Assembly (NCBI RefSeq): GCF_044891285.1
Contig: NZ_JAUIYO010000027.1
Span: forward strand, 1-13,723
Length of the DNA stretch: 13,723 nt
Origin: Pseudobacillus lumedeiriae
GTDB taxonomy: Bacteria; Bacillota; Bacilli; Bacillales; Domibacillaceae
Direction: 5' to 3'
A program made the position numbers and the translations under genes. The notes beneath the pieces were generated by a model. The model was not told the DNA's origin, searched no databases, and was given only the letters and a program-made list of their open reading frames with translations. Position 1 is the first letter of the stretch. Each line of letters starts with the position of its first letter. Below, piece after piece: positions 1 through 5,626 of the stretch.

Positions 1-77
1 GTCAAGTCCGCTCGACTTGCATGTATTAGGCACGCCGCCAGCGTTCGTCCTGAGCCAGGATCAAACTCTCCAAAAAG
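1..77 (-). rRNA. 16S rRNA, 5' end (partial)
   Basis: Read on the minus strand, this stretch contains the universal 16S start (GAGAGTTTGATCCTGGCTC) followed by the conserved block ending in GCAAGTCGAGCG. Only the first 77 or so bases of the gene are present; it continues past the left edge. The mature 5' end near 77 is placed by comparison with the Bacillus 16S start and could be off by a few bases. It is the first gene of an rRNA operon running leftwards. Confidence 0.98.
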
Positions 78-170
78 ATGTTTGACTTGCTCAATTGTTT
101 TAAATAAGAATTAACTTACTGGCATGTTTTTTGTTCAGTTTTCAATGTTCGACCGCCGCACCTAAGCGAC
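78..170 (-). promoter_or_regulatory. 16S rRNA leader with boxA-like element
   Basis: This is the transcribed leader between the proximal rRNA promoter and mature 16S. On the minus strand it contains TTGAAAACTGAACAAA (about 131-146), the element seen in Bacillus rRNA leaders and spacers that resembles the boxA antitermination signal. The remainder is AT-rich and would supply the 5' side of the 16S processing stem, whose 3' partner lies outside the window. Function is inferred from family knowledge. Confidence 0.6.
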
Positions 171-176
171 TTTATT

Positions 177-205
177 ATCATACCAAGTTGTTATTTAAAA
201 GTCAA
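177..205 (-). promoter_or_regulatory. rRNA operon promoter P2
   Basis: On the minus strand there is a -35 TTGACT (200-205), a 17-base spacer and a -10 TATGAT (177-182). The likely start is a G at about 170. Upstream of the -35 lies an A-rich tract (about 206-216) that could act as an UP element. A strong -35, a 17-base spacer and a G start are what growth-rate-controlled Bacillus rRNA promoters show. Confidence 0.8.
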
Positions 206-262
206 CAACTTTTTTTAATATTTCTTATTGCCTATATAGTTCTTTCAGCAACAACGTTATTT

Positions 263-291
263 AATATACCAAGTGTACAAGAGTTCGTCAA
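263..291 (-). promoter_or_regulatory. rRNA operon promoter P1
   Basis: On the minus strand there is a -35 TTGACG (286-291), a 17-base spacer and a -10 TATATT (263-268), with a possible G start near 255. It lies 86 bases upstream of P2 and shares with it the bases ACTTGGTAT running into the -10. Tandem P1/P2 promoters are usual for Bacillus rRNA operons. The AT tract upstream of its -35 is also the U-tract of the bofA terminator. Confidence 0.8.
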
Positions 292-300
292 CACTTTTTT

Positions 301-346
301 TAAAAAAAACACATCAAAAAGCAGCATAGCTTAAGCCATGCTGCTT
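301..346 (-). terminator. bofA operon terminator
   Basis: On the minus strand a 12-base inverted repeat (AAGCAGCATGGC, loop TTAA, GCTATGCTGCTT; 319-346) is followed by a T-rich tract that includes TTTTTTTT at 302-309. The stem reaches the last base of the bofA stop codon. It should separate the dnaX-bofA unit from the rRNA operon. Confidence 0.9.
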
Positions 347-612
347 CATCCAATAATCCATAACTGAATAATAGCTAGAGCTGCTACACCTGCGATACCA
401 AGAATACCAGCAACAGCAGAGGTAACAATATTGATTGGCACATGCAGTCCATAATCCCCGCTGAATGAATTTAGGAGAAAAAGAAAGCATGCTCCTGCTG
501 CCAGCTTCACAAAAACAATCCCTGTTAATTTTAGCGGTGATGCAGGTGATGAGATACTCGCCAGAAGACTAATCAACAAAATAAAAAGAATCGCACCCCC
601 AGCAATATACAC
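346..612 (-). CDS. bofA: BofA, inhibitor of pro-sigma-K processing
   Basis: This 88-residue membrane protein matches BofA (about 87 residues in B. subtilis). In the known system BofA sits in the outer forespore membrane with SpoIVFA and holds the protease SpoIVFB inactive until the SpoIVB signal arrives, so that pro-sigma-K is cut at the right time. Visible here are hydrophobic stretches at about residues 3-19 and 31-50 and the conserved C-terminal block from about residue 58 (VPIN..T..VAGILGIAGV). The start is GTG at 612: AGGAG lies 9 bases upstream, and the nearby ATG at 614 is out of frame. It is last in the cluster, 59 bases after yaaL, a gap large enough for its own promoter. Confidence 0.93.
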   Translation of the reverse strand: MYIAGGAILFILLISLLASISSPASPLKLTGIVFVKLAAGACFLFLLNSFSGDYGLHVPINIVTSAVAGILGIAGVAALAIIQLWIIG

Positions 613-637
613 ATCGTTTCTCTCCTATTCTTTTAAT

Positions 638-665
638 GAAGTTTGTCCACATTTCAAGAATATGA
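638..665 (-). promoter_or_regulatory. possible sigma-E promoter for bofA
   Basis: In the yaaL-bofA gap, minus strand, TCATATT (659-665) fits the sigma-E -35 consensus well. Thirteen bases later CAAACTTC (638-645) only partly resembles the -10 CATACANT. Timing of bofA expression would make sense of such a site, but the poor -10 keeps this tentative. Confidence 0.25.
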
Positions 666-671
666 GCGGAA

Positions 672-890
672 TTATTGTTTTATGCTGATGTTTCTCTTTC
701 TCGCTTCTCTAAATAAAAAGAAATACCTGGCTTCATACATTTTTGTTTGGGCAGCTAGTTCTTCGTTCGGTTCGAAACTCAAACGCAGCAATTCCCGGTA
801 TTTAAACCATTCCCGCCTTGACTGCTCTAACAAATGAATCAATTGTTCATTATAGTCTGCATTTAGTTTGGCTTTTTTCCGAAAAAACAT
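672..890 (-). CDS. yaaL: YaaL family protein (DUF2508)
   Basis: This small protein of 72 residues, rich in charged residues and aromatics, matches YaaL of B. subtilis (about 74 residues, DUF2508) in both sequence and position between recR and bofA. No catalytic motif, signal peptide or membrane segment is visible; the sequence suggests two helices, with the conserved region EARYFFLFREARKR near the C terminus (about residues 53-66). The start ATG at 890 has AGGAAAG just upstream. The gene begins 5 bases after the recR stop, so the two are surely cotranscribed. Its function is unknown to me. Confidence 0.9.
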   Translation of the reverse strand: MFFRKKAKLNADYNEQLIHLLEQSRREWFKYRELLRLSFEPNEELAAQTKMYEARYFFLFREARKRNISIKQ

Positions 891-895
891 CTTTC

Positions 896-1492
896 CTATA
901 CTTCCCTTCTGCCTTCGAGTGCTTTTGACAGAGTGACCTCATCAGCATATTCCAAGTCACCGCCGACTGGCAGACCATGCGCAATGCGGGTAACACGGAT
1001 ACCAGATGGTTTTAATAGGCGGGAAATATACATAGCAGTTGCTTCCCCTTCAATGTTCGGGTTTGTAGCCAAGATGACCTCACCAATCGTTTCATCTTGT
1101 AATCTCTTCAACAGATCGGGCACATTAATATCTTCCGGACCAATCCCTTCCATAGGAGAGATAGCCCCATTTAGTACGTGATATAGTCCATTGTATTCTT
1201 TCATTTTCTCCATAGCGATCACGTCTTTTGGGTCTTGAACAACACAGACAACGCTGCGGTCACGTCGTTCATCCTCACAAATGGCACAAGGGTCCTTATC
1301 GGTAATATGCCCGCATACCGAACAGTAGGTCAGATCTCTTTTGGCATTTACGAGAGCTTTAGCAAAGTCGAGGACATCCTCTTCCTTCATATCTAATACA
1401 AAAAACGCCAGACGAGCCGCTGTCTTCGGCCCGATGCCTGGCAGTTTCATAAAGCTGTCGATCAGCTTTGTTATCGGTTCAGGATAGTACAT
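896..1492 (-). CDS. recR: Recombination protein RecR
   Basis: RecR acts with RecF and RecO to load RecA on single-stranded DNA during recombinational repair. The 198-residue product has the family order: an N-terminal helix-hairpin-helix (LPGIGPKTAARL, residues 17-28), a four-cysteine zinc finger (C57, C60, C69, C72), a Toprim domain (about 78-170) and a C-terminal Walker-B-like stretch (GLPVGGDLEYADEV). I place the start at ATG 1492: the family length is 198, and the in-frame ATG at 1501 lies only 2 bases after the AGGAGG, too close to be used well. The Shine-Dalgarno overlaps the yaaK stop codon (TAGGAGG), which indicates tight translational linkage. Confidence 0.97.
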   Translation of the reverse strand: MYYPEPITKLIDSFMKLPGIGPKTAARLAFFVLDMKEEDVLDFAKALVNAKRDLTYCSVCGHITDKDPCAICEDERRDRSVVCVVQDPKDVIAMEKMKEYNGLYHVLNGAISPMEGIGPEDINVPDLLKRLQDETIGEVILATNPNIEGEATAMYISRLLKPSGIRVTRIAHGLPVGGDLEYADEVTLSKALEGRREV

Positions 1493-1507
1493 TGTTAGCA
1501 TAACCTC

Positions 1508-1822
1508 CTAGAAAGGCAGGTTCATCCCTTTTGTAAATTGGCCCATCGTCTTATTCGTTTCTTCATCCACTTTTTTCAGAGCGTCATTTGTGGCTGCAAG
1601 TACTAAGTCTTGGAGCATTTCCACATCATCAGGATCCACTGCTTCTTCTTTAATTACAACATCTAATACTTCTTTTTGGCCCGACATTTTAATCGTCACC
1701 ATTCCCCCGCCTGCTGTTCCTTCAAATTCCTTTTCAGAAAGGGCTTCTTGCGCTTCAGCCATTTTCTTTTGCATTTTTTGCATTTGTTTCATCATATTTT
1801 GCATATTTCCCATTCCACGCAT
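1508..1822 (-). CDS. yaaK: YbaB/EbfC family nucleoid-associated protein
   Basis: This 104-residue protein belongs to the YbaB/EbfC family, small dimeric DNA-binding proteins usually encoded between dnaX and recR, as here. The N-terminal third is a Met- and Lys-rich helix (NMMKQMQKMQKKMAEAQEAL), followed by the glycine-rich turn GTAGGGMV and the family C-terminal part (DLVLAATNDALKKV). An in-frame ATG at 1831 directly abuts GGAGG, so it cannot be the start; ATG 1822 has GGAGG with a 9-base gap. It begins 19 bases after the dnaX stop. The precise role in Bacillus is not settled, but nucleoid binding is the family property. Confidence 0.93.
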   Translation of the reverse strand: MRGMGNMQNMMKQMQKMQKKMAEAQEALSEKEFEGTAGGGMVTIKMSGQKEVLDVVIKEEAVDPDDVEMLQDLVLAATNDALKKVDEETNKTMGQFTKGMNLPF

Positions 1823-1841
1823 ATCAATCATCCTCCAATTG

Positions 1842-3533
1842 TTAGTCTTTAATTTCGAGCAGTTCCTCTCCTACTAGCTTTAACGCTTCGGCAATAAAAG
1901 GGTCTTCCTCCTGCCCGCTCTCCTGTTCACTGCCGTCTGTTTTCTGTGTCTTAATGAAATTCTGCCTAATAGTAAGCCACACCTCTTCAGGTACACAAAT
2001 CACTTGATAGGCGGCCTGGATCAATTCATGAAGTATGGAAGAAATAGAATCCATGAAATGTTTGTTTTCGGTCGCCATCTGGCAGTGAATTTCGTATTTA
2101 AACTTTAACACGAAAGCATCCTTAGAGGCAGCCACAGGCTCAGCATCATTTAATAAAGCCGCCTGTGAGCGCATTTGCCTCTGATTAAGAATGTCGAGCA
2201 TTTCCCCCCATCGGCTTTTAATGAGCTGAATATCCTGTTTCGTTGCTTCAGAAAGCACGTTTTCAATCTTTGCAACGGGGGCCTTAAATCCTCTTGACGA
2301 ACGATTTGGACGTTTAGCGGTTCCTTGCGCTTCCATCTTCTCCCCCGGCTGTACCGGCTGACTTCTTAATTGCTGGATTTCTTTCTCAAGCAACTCAATC
2401 CGGCCGATTAATTGCTGGACTGCCGGTATATCCGCAGACACTTGAGAAATGCGAGGCTGACACATTTTGACAAGGGCCACTTCCATATAAATTCTCGCAT
2501 GATTACTGAACTTCATTTCCTGCTGCGTTTGATTCAGTATGTAAATATAATCATATATTTGTTCGAGCTCTATTTTTTTCGCAACGGAAACAAACGCCTC
2601 GTCAACCATCACCCGTTCGAGCGATTCCTCCAGGTTAGGGGCTGTCTTATATAGCAGCATGTCACGAAAATATAACACGAAATCTTCCGCAAAACGAGCA
2701 GGATCTTTTCCTTGCATCAATAACTTTTCTAAAATGGCCAGCACAGCTGCAGCATCTTTCTCTAATACCGCTTCAGCAAGCTTATTCAGCATTTCCTGGC
2801 CAATCGCTCCTGTCACCGTTAACGCATCTTCCTCTGTTAAATGATGATCGCTATAAGACAAGGCCTGATCAAGAAGGCTTAATGCATCCCGCATGCCCCC
2901 TTCTGCCGCCCTAGAAATAATGAGCAGCGCCTGTTCATCATATGCCAAGCCGCTCTCTTGCATAATTAGCTCCATGCGGCGGACAATCGCCTGTGAAGTA
3001 ATTCGTTTAAAGTCAAACCGCTGACATCTGGAAATAATCGTTAAAGGTATTTTGTGAGGCTCGGTTGTTGCTAAGATGAAAATAACATGCTTCGGCGGCT
3101 CTTCCAGCGTTTTCAACAAGGCGTTAAAAGCCCCCGTAGAAAGCATATGTACTTCATCGATAATATACACTTTATATTTCACCGCACTCGGTGCATATTT
3201 CACTTTATCGCGGATGTCACGAATTTCATCCACCCCATTGTTAGAAGCCGCATCTATTTCGATGACATCTTGAATCGATCCATCCGTAATCCCCCGACAT
3301 GAAGCACATTCATTACAGGGTTCTGCTGACGGTGCCTTCTCACAATTCACCGCTTTGGCTAAAATCTTTGCCGCACTCGTTTTCCCCGTTCCTCGAGGCC
3401 CGGAAAACAGATAAGCATGGGATATTTTTTGTTGAAGGAGGGCATTTTGCAACGTTTTAGTAATGTGTTCCTGGCCGACAACATCAATAAAATTTTGCGG
3501 TCGCCACACACGATATAATGCCTGATAGCTCAT
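1842..3533 (-). CDS. dnaX: DNA polymerase III subunit tau (DnaX)
   Basis: DnaX is the ATPase of the clamp loader and links it to the replicative polymerase and helicase. The 563-residue protein has, in order, a Walker A GPRGTGKT (45-52), a zinc module (C64, C73, C76, C79), Walker B DEVHM (126-130), the SRC motif (168-170) and a sensor-2 region (GGMRDALSLLDQ, 212-223), then the oligomerisation domain and a variable C-terminal tau region from about 380. Its length equals that of B. subtilis DnaX. The start ATG has GGAGGGGG 4 bases upstream. It has its own promoter after the SRP RNA gene and leads the cluster dnaX-yaaK-recR-yaaL-bofA. I see no convincing frameshift site for a short gamma form. 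Confidence 0.98.
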   Translation of the reverse strand: MSYQALYRVWRPQNFIDVVGQEHITKTLQNALLQQKISHAYLFSGPRGTGKTSAAKILAKAVNCEKAPSAEPCNECASCRGITDGSIQDVIEIDAASNNGVDEIRDIRDKVKYAPSAVKYKVYIIDEVHMLSTGAFNALLKTLEEPPKHVIFILATTEPHKIPLTIISRCQRFDFKRITSQAIVRRMELIMQESGLAYDEQALLIISRAAEGGMRDALSLLDQALSYSDHHLTEEDALTVTGAIGQEMLNKLAEAVLEKDAAAVLAILEKLLMQGKDPARFAEDFVLYFRDMLLYKTAPNLEESLERVMVDEAFVSVAKKIELEQIYDYIYILNQTQQEMKFSNHARIYMEVALVKMCQPRISQVSADIPAVQQLIGRIELLEKEIQQLRSQPVQPGEKMEAQGTAKRPNRSSRGFKAPVAKIENVLSEATKQDIQLIKSRWGEMLDILNQRQMRSQAALLNDAEPVAASKDAFVLKFKYEIHCQMATENKHFMDSISSILHELIQAAYQVICVPEEVWLTIRQNFIKTQKTDGSEQESGQEEDPFIAEALKLVGEELLEIKD

Positions 3534-3570
3534 GTTTCCCCCTCCATTTTTCCGAATTTTTTCTAATTGT

Positions 3571-3600
3571 ATTATACATCATGAAGATTTACTTTTTCAA
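3571..3600 (-). promoter_or_regulatory. dnaX promoter
   Basis: On the minus strand a perfect -10 TATAAT (3571-3576) lies 18 bases after TTGAAA (3595-3600), a good sigma-A promoter. It sits between the SRP RNA terminator and the dnaX ribosome binding site and gives a short leader of about 30 bases. Confidence 0.75.
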
Positions 3601-3608
3601 AGTTCTAA

Positions 3609-3637
3609 TAAAAAAACTCACCCAAAGTGGATGAGTT
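3609..3637 (-). terminator. SRP RNA terminator
   Basis: On the minus strand ACTCATCC and GGGTGAGT form an 8-pair stem with a 5-base loop (3616-3636), followed at once by a run of T. It lies about 20 bases past the mature 3' end of the SRP RNA and just before the dnaX promoter. Confidence 0.9.
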
Positions 3638-3655
3638 GTTCATTTCATATTTAAC

Positions 3656-3929
3656 TGCCGTGCACCTTCCGTCGACTTCTAACCATAAGCGTTACTTAAG
3701 CAGTTAGCTCGATTCAGGCTACCCTGCGGCACATGGGAGAGTCCACTTAATGCTGCTTCCTTCCGGACCTGACATGGTTCATGGGTTCCCATTGCGCAGG
3801 ACCCGAATGTCAACACCACTTACTTAAGGCAGACCCTACAGTATAGAAAGCCTCGGGAAGGAATTCAGTCCCGCTAGAGCGGATTGCGGGTACAGGGCAC
3901 CGCTACCTCCCCACCTAGCACGGCAAAAT
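3656..3929 (-). ncRNA. ffs (scr): Signal recognition particle RNA, large Bacillus type
   Basis: This is the RNA core of the signal recognition particle, which binds Ffh and targets proteins to the membrane. The minus strand carries the conserved domain IV hairpin (GTCAGGTCCGGAAGGAAGCA, about 3753-3772), where Ffh binds, and an Alu domain at the 5' end (GGGGAGGTAGCGGTGCCCTG), giving the roughly 270-base form typical of Bacillus rather than the short 4.5S type. The termini TGCCGTGC and GCACGGCA pair with each other. In B. subtilis the mature RNA is cut from a longer precursor; the promoter and terminator seen here outside the mature ends agree with that. Ends are uncertain by a few bases. Confidence 0.97.
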
Positions 3930-3988
3930 TGATACCATATAATTAGTGTGTCAAAAACAACATCATTGTTTCCGTTGACACAAAACAA

Positions 3989-4017
3989 ATTATACTCCAT
4001 TAGAAAGAAAAAAGCAA
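3989..4017 (-). promoter_or_regulatory. SRP RNA promoter
   Basis: On the minus strand -35 TTGCTT (4012-4017), a 17-base spacer and a perfect -10 TATAAT (3989-3994). The expected start near 3982 would add a 5' extension of about 50 bases that is removed to give mature SRP RNA. The -35 lies only 3 bases past the tadA stop codon, and I see no terminator between them, so some read-through from tadA is likely. Confidence 0.75.
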
Positions 4018-4020
4018 CAT

Positions 4021-4533
4021 CTACTCTTCACTGTCTATCATCAGCTGTTCTTTCATTCTTTGTTTCTCTGCCTTCTTCCGCTCACGGATTTCCCGAAAAA
4101 AATCAGACAGCAGCTGGCCGCACTCCTCTTCAAGGACGCCTGAAACTACTTCGCTCTGATGATTAAATCGGCTGTCTTCTAATAAATTCATCAATGTACC
4201 AACACAACCCGCCTTCGGGTCTTTCGCTCCATAAATGACCCGTTCAATCCGCGATAAAATAATCGCGCCGCTGCACATTGGACAAGGTTCAAGCGTCACA
4301 TACAGCTGAGCTCTTTCCAGCCGCCAAGAGCCTATTGTTTCGCATGCCTTTTCTATCGCTAAAAGTTCAGCATGCGTGATAGCGTTTTGTGTCGTTTCCC
4401 GCAAATTATGAGCAGCAGCAATAATTTCTCCATCTAAAACAACGACAGCGCCAATCGGTACTTCTCCAAGATCACCGGCTTTTTTCGCTTCTGCAATCGC
4501 ACATTTCATATAGAATTCATTATTTTTTTTCAT
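4021..4533 (-). CDS. tadA: tRNA-specific adenosine deaminase TadA
   Basis: TadA converts adenosine at the wobble position of tRNA-Arg(ACG) to inosine, needed to read CGN codons. The 170-residue protein shows the zinc deaminase signature: H54-A-E56, with E56 as proton shuttle, and P83-C84-P-M-C87; H54, C84 and C87 bind the zinc. The charged C-terminal tail (EIRERKKAEKQR) is common in Gram-positive TadA. The reading frame stays open upstream to 4599, but ATG 4533 has AAGGAG 8 bases before it and matches the usual family start. It is divergent from the isochorismatase-family gene, with 66 bases between the two starts. Its promoter is not evident; a TTGACA at 4601-4606 (minus strand) has only a poor -10 after it. 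Confidence 0.96.
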   Translation of the reverse strand: MKKNNEFYMKCAIAEAKKAGDLGEVPIGAVVVLDGEIIAAAHNLRETTQNAITHAELLAIEKACETIGSWRLERAQLYVTLEPCPMCSGAIILSRIERVIYGAKDPKAGCVGTLMNLLEDSRFNHQSEVVSGVLEEECGQLLSDFFREIRERKKAEKQRMKEQLMIDSEE

Positions 4534-4599
4534 TGATCCGGCTCCTTTTAAACAAAATGGGGTAAAAATGAGGATAGGAATAAGAAGGAGGCTATACAT

Positions 4600-5160
4600 A
4601 TGTCAAATGTAAATAGAAGATATGCCTTATTAATGATTGACCTCATCAACGATTTTAATTTTCCAAAAGGGGAGCTGCTTGCAAAACATACATTGAATAT
4701 TTGTCCTTCATTATTAAAATTAAAAAAATTTTGCAGAGAGCAGCAAATTCCAATCATTTATATAAACGACCATTACAGCTTGTGGAAAGCTGACTTATAT
4801 ACAATCATTGATCATGCTGCCAATGAACGGAGCGCTCCTATTATACAACAAATGAAACCGGATTCTGATGACTACTTTTTAATTAAGCCAAAGCATTCTG
4901 GTTTTTATGGAACAGCATTAAATACTCTGCTTCATGAACTCGGCGTTGACTCCGTTATTATTACGGGAATTGCGGGAAATATTTGTGTCTTTTTCACCGC
5001 AAACGATGCATATATGAGAGAGTTTCATATTTATGTCCCCCAAGATGGCATCGCTTCCGAAACAGAAAAAGATAACCATTACGCACTAGAAATGATGAGA
5101 ACTATACTTCGCGCTGACACAATGAAAATCGAGCAATTTATGAAAAATTGGCTTCGCTAA
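4600..5160 (+). CDS. Isochorismatase-family cysteine hydrolase (YaaI-like)
   Basis: The 186-residue product has the fold-defining residues of the isochorismatase/nicotinamidase superfamily. D14 lies in LLMIDLINDF, K96 in IKPKHSGFYGT and C129 in ITGIAGNICVFFTANDAY, together the Asp-Lys-Cys catalytic triad. The family hydrolyses amides or vinyl ethers (nicotinamide, isochorismate, carbamoyl compounds); the substrate cannot be read from the sequence. Position next to tadA and orientation match yaaI of B. subtilis, but similarity to that protein looks modest, so orthology is uncertain. The start ATG has AAGGAGG 8 bases upstream. It is the only plus-strand gene between the convergent tRNA and divergent tadA, with no isochorismate or NAD pathway gene nearby. 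Confidence 0.85.
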   Translation: MSNVNRRYALLMIDLINDFNFPKGELLAKHTLNICPSLLKLKKFCREQQIPIIYINDHYSLWKADLYTIIDHAANERSAPIIQQMKPDSDDYFLIKPKHSGFYGTALNTLLHELGVDSVIITGIAGNICVFFTANDAYMREFHIYVPQDGIASETEKDNHYALEMMRTILRADTMKIEQFMKNWLR

Positions 5161-5251
5161 CCCCGCTGTTGATTTACGCTGGGGGGTTCTCGTGCCTTCC
5201 TCTCCAATCAATCCTCGTCATTAACATAGCCTAAAAATTACACATGATGTT

Positions 5252-5293
5252 CCTTAAAAGAAATGCCGCTTTCAGAACTGAAGGCGGTCATTT
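5252..5293 (-). terminator. probable tRNA-Ser terminator
   Basis: A hairpin spans 5261-5293 (AAATGACCGCCTTCAG with CTGAAAGCGGCATTT on the minus strand, one bulge and one wobble pair). Read on the minus strand it is followed by TTTCTTTT-like sequence, so it best fits transcripts arriving from tRNA-Ser. It could also slow plus-strand transcripts. Confidence 0.55.
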
Positions 5294-5324
5294 ACGTATC
5301 TTCCCATATATTCAGCATACACAC

Positions 5325-5357
5325 AAAGATCCGCTGCTTTAAGCAGCGGATCTTTCT
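5325..5357 (+). terminator. terminator of the YaaI-like gene, possibly bidirectional
   Basis: A 13-pair perfect stem, AAAGATCCGCTGC with GCAGCGGATCTTT, closes a loop of TTTAA and is followed on the plus strand by CTTAT. It lies between two convergent units, so it may stop both the plus-strand gene, which ended 165 bases earlier, and the tRNA-Ser transcript. Confidence 0.75.
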
Positions 5358-5393
5358 TATAATCTCCAATTTATATGCGCTTGTTATCAATAA

Positions 5394-5486
5394 TGGCGGA
5401 GGAAGAGGGATTCGAACCCCCGCGCGGTTTAACCCGCCTGTCGGTTTTCAAGACCGATCCCTTCAGCCAGACTTGGGTATTCCTCC
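5394..5486 (-). tRNA. tRNA-Ser (anticodon UGA)
   Basis: A 93-base serine tRNA with a long variable arm. The acceptor stem pairs GGAGGAA with TTCCTCC, the anticodon loop CTTGAAA gives anticodon TGA, the T loop reads GGTTCGAATCC, and the terminal CCA is encoded. It reads UCA and, by wobble, other UCN codons. In B. subtilis the same tRNA gene also stands alone right after serS. It has its own promoter and follows a serS terminator, so it is transcribed independently. Confidence 0.98.
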
Positions 5487-5501
5487 TTATCGACAAAGAT
5501 T

Positions 5502-5531
5502 AATTTATCATACCCTTCTCTTTCATGTCAA
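5502..5531 (-). promoter_or_regulatory. tRNA-Ser promoter
   Basis: On the minus strand a perfect -35 TTGACA (5526-5531), an 18-base spacer and a -10 TAAATT (5502-5507) preceded by TGA, an extended -10. The start would fall about 9 bases before the tRNA. Confidence 0.75.
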
Positions 5532-5540
5532 TATCGTTCT

Positions 5541-5597
5541 TTAAAAAGAAACAAACAAAAGTGCCCAGCCTCGCAACCTCTATATTGCAGGCTGGGC
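5541..5597 (-). terminator. serS terminator
   Basis: On the minus strand GCCCAGCCTGCAA pairs with TTGCGAGGCTGGGC (one bulged G; 5563-5597), followed by a long T-rich tail. It lies about 30 bases after the serS stop and separates serS from tRNA-Ser. Confidence 0.92.
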
Positions 5598-5626
5598 CAG
5601 ACACCTTCGAGCAGCTTCTTCAGCGA

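Noticed and set aside
131..334. 67-codon open frame before the 16S gene
   Set aside because: It covers the rRNA leader, both promoters and the bofA terminator on the opposite strand.
643..651. TTGTCCACA, one mismatch from a DnaA box
   Set aside because: It is a single site with G where the consensus has A or T, and there is no cluster or unwinding element nearby.
2571..2580. Run of seven A on the dnaX coding strand as a possible programmed frameshift site
   Set aside because: The phase does not give a proper slippery heptamer, the shift would end within a few codons, and the cut falls inside domain III near residue 318, unlike the gamma form of E. coli.
4534..4599. N-terminal extension of tadA to 4599 with a hydrophobic stretch
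   Set aside because: The extension would span the tadA ribosome binding site and is not part of the family; ATG 4533 is well supported.
5159..5188. Inverted repeat AACCCC...GGGGTT just after the YaaI-like gene
   Set aside because: Six pairs around a long loop and no T-run; the strong hairpin at 5325 is a better terminator.
5263..5544. 93-codon open frame across the tRNA region
   Set aside because: It runs through two terminator hairpins and antisense to tRNA-Ser, so it is a chance frame.
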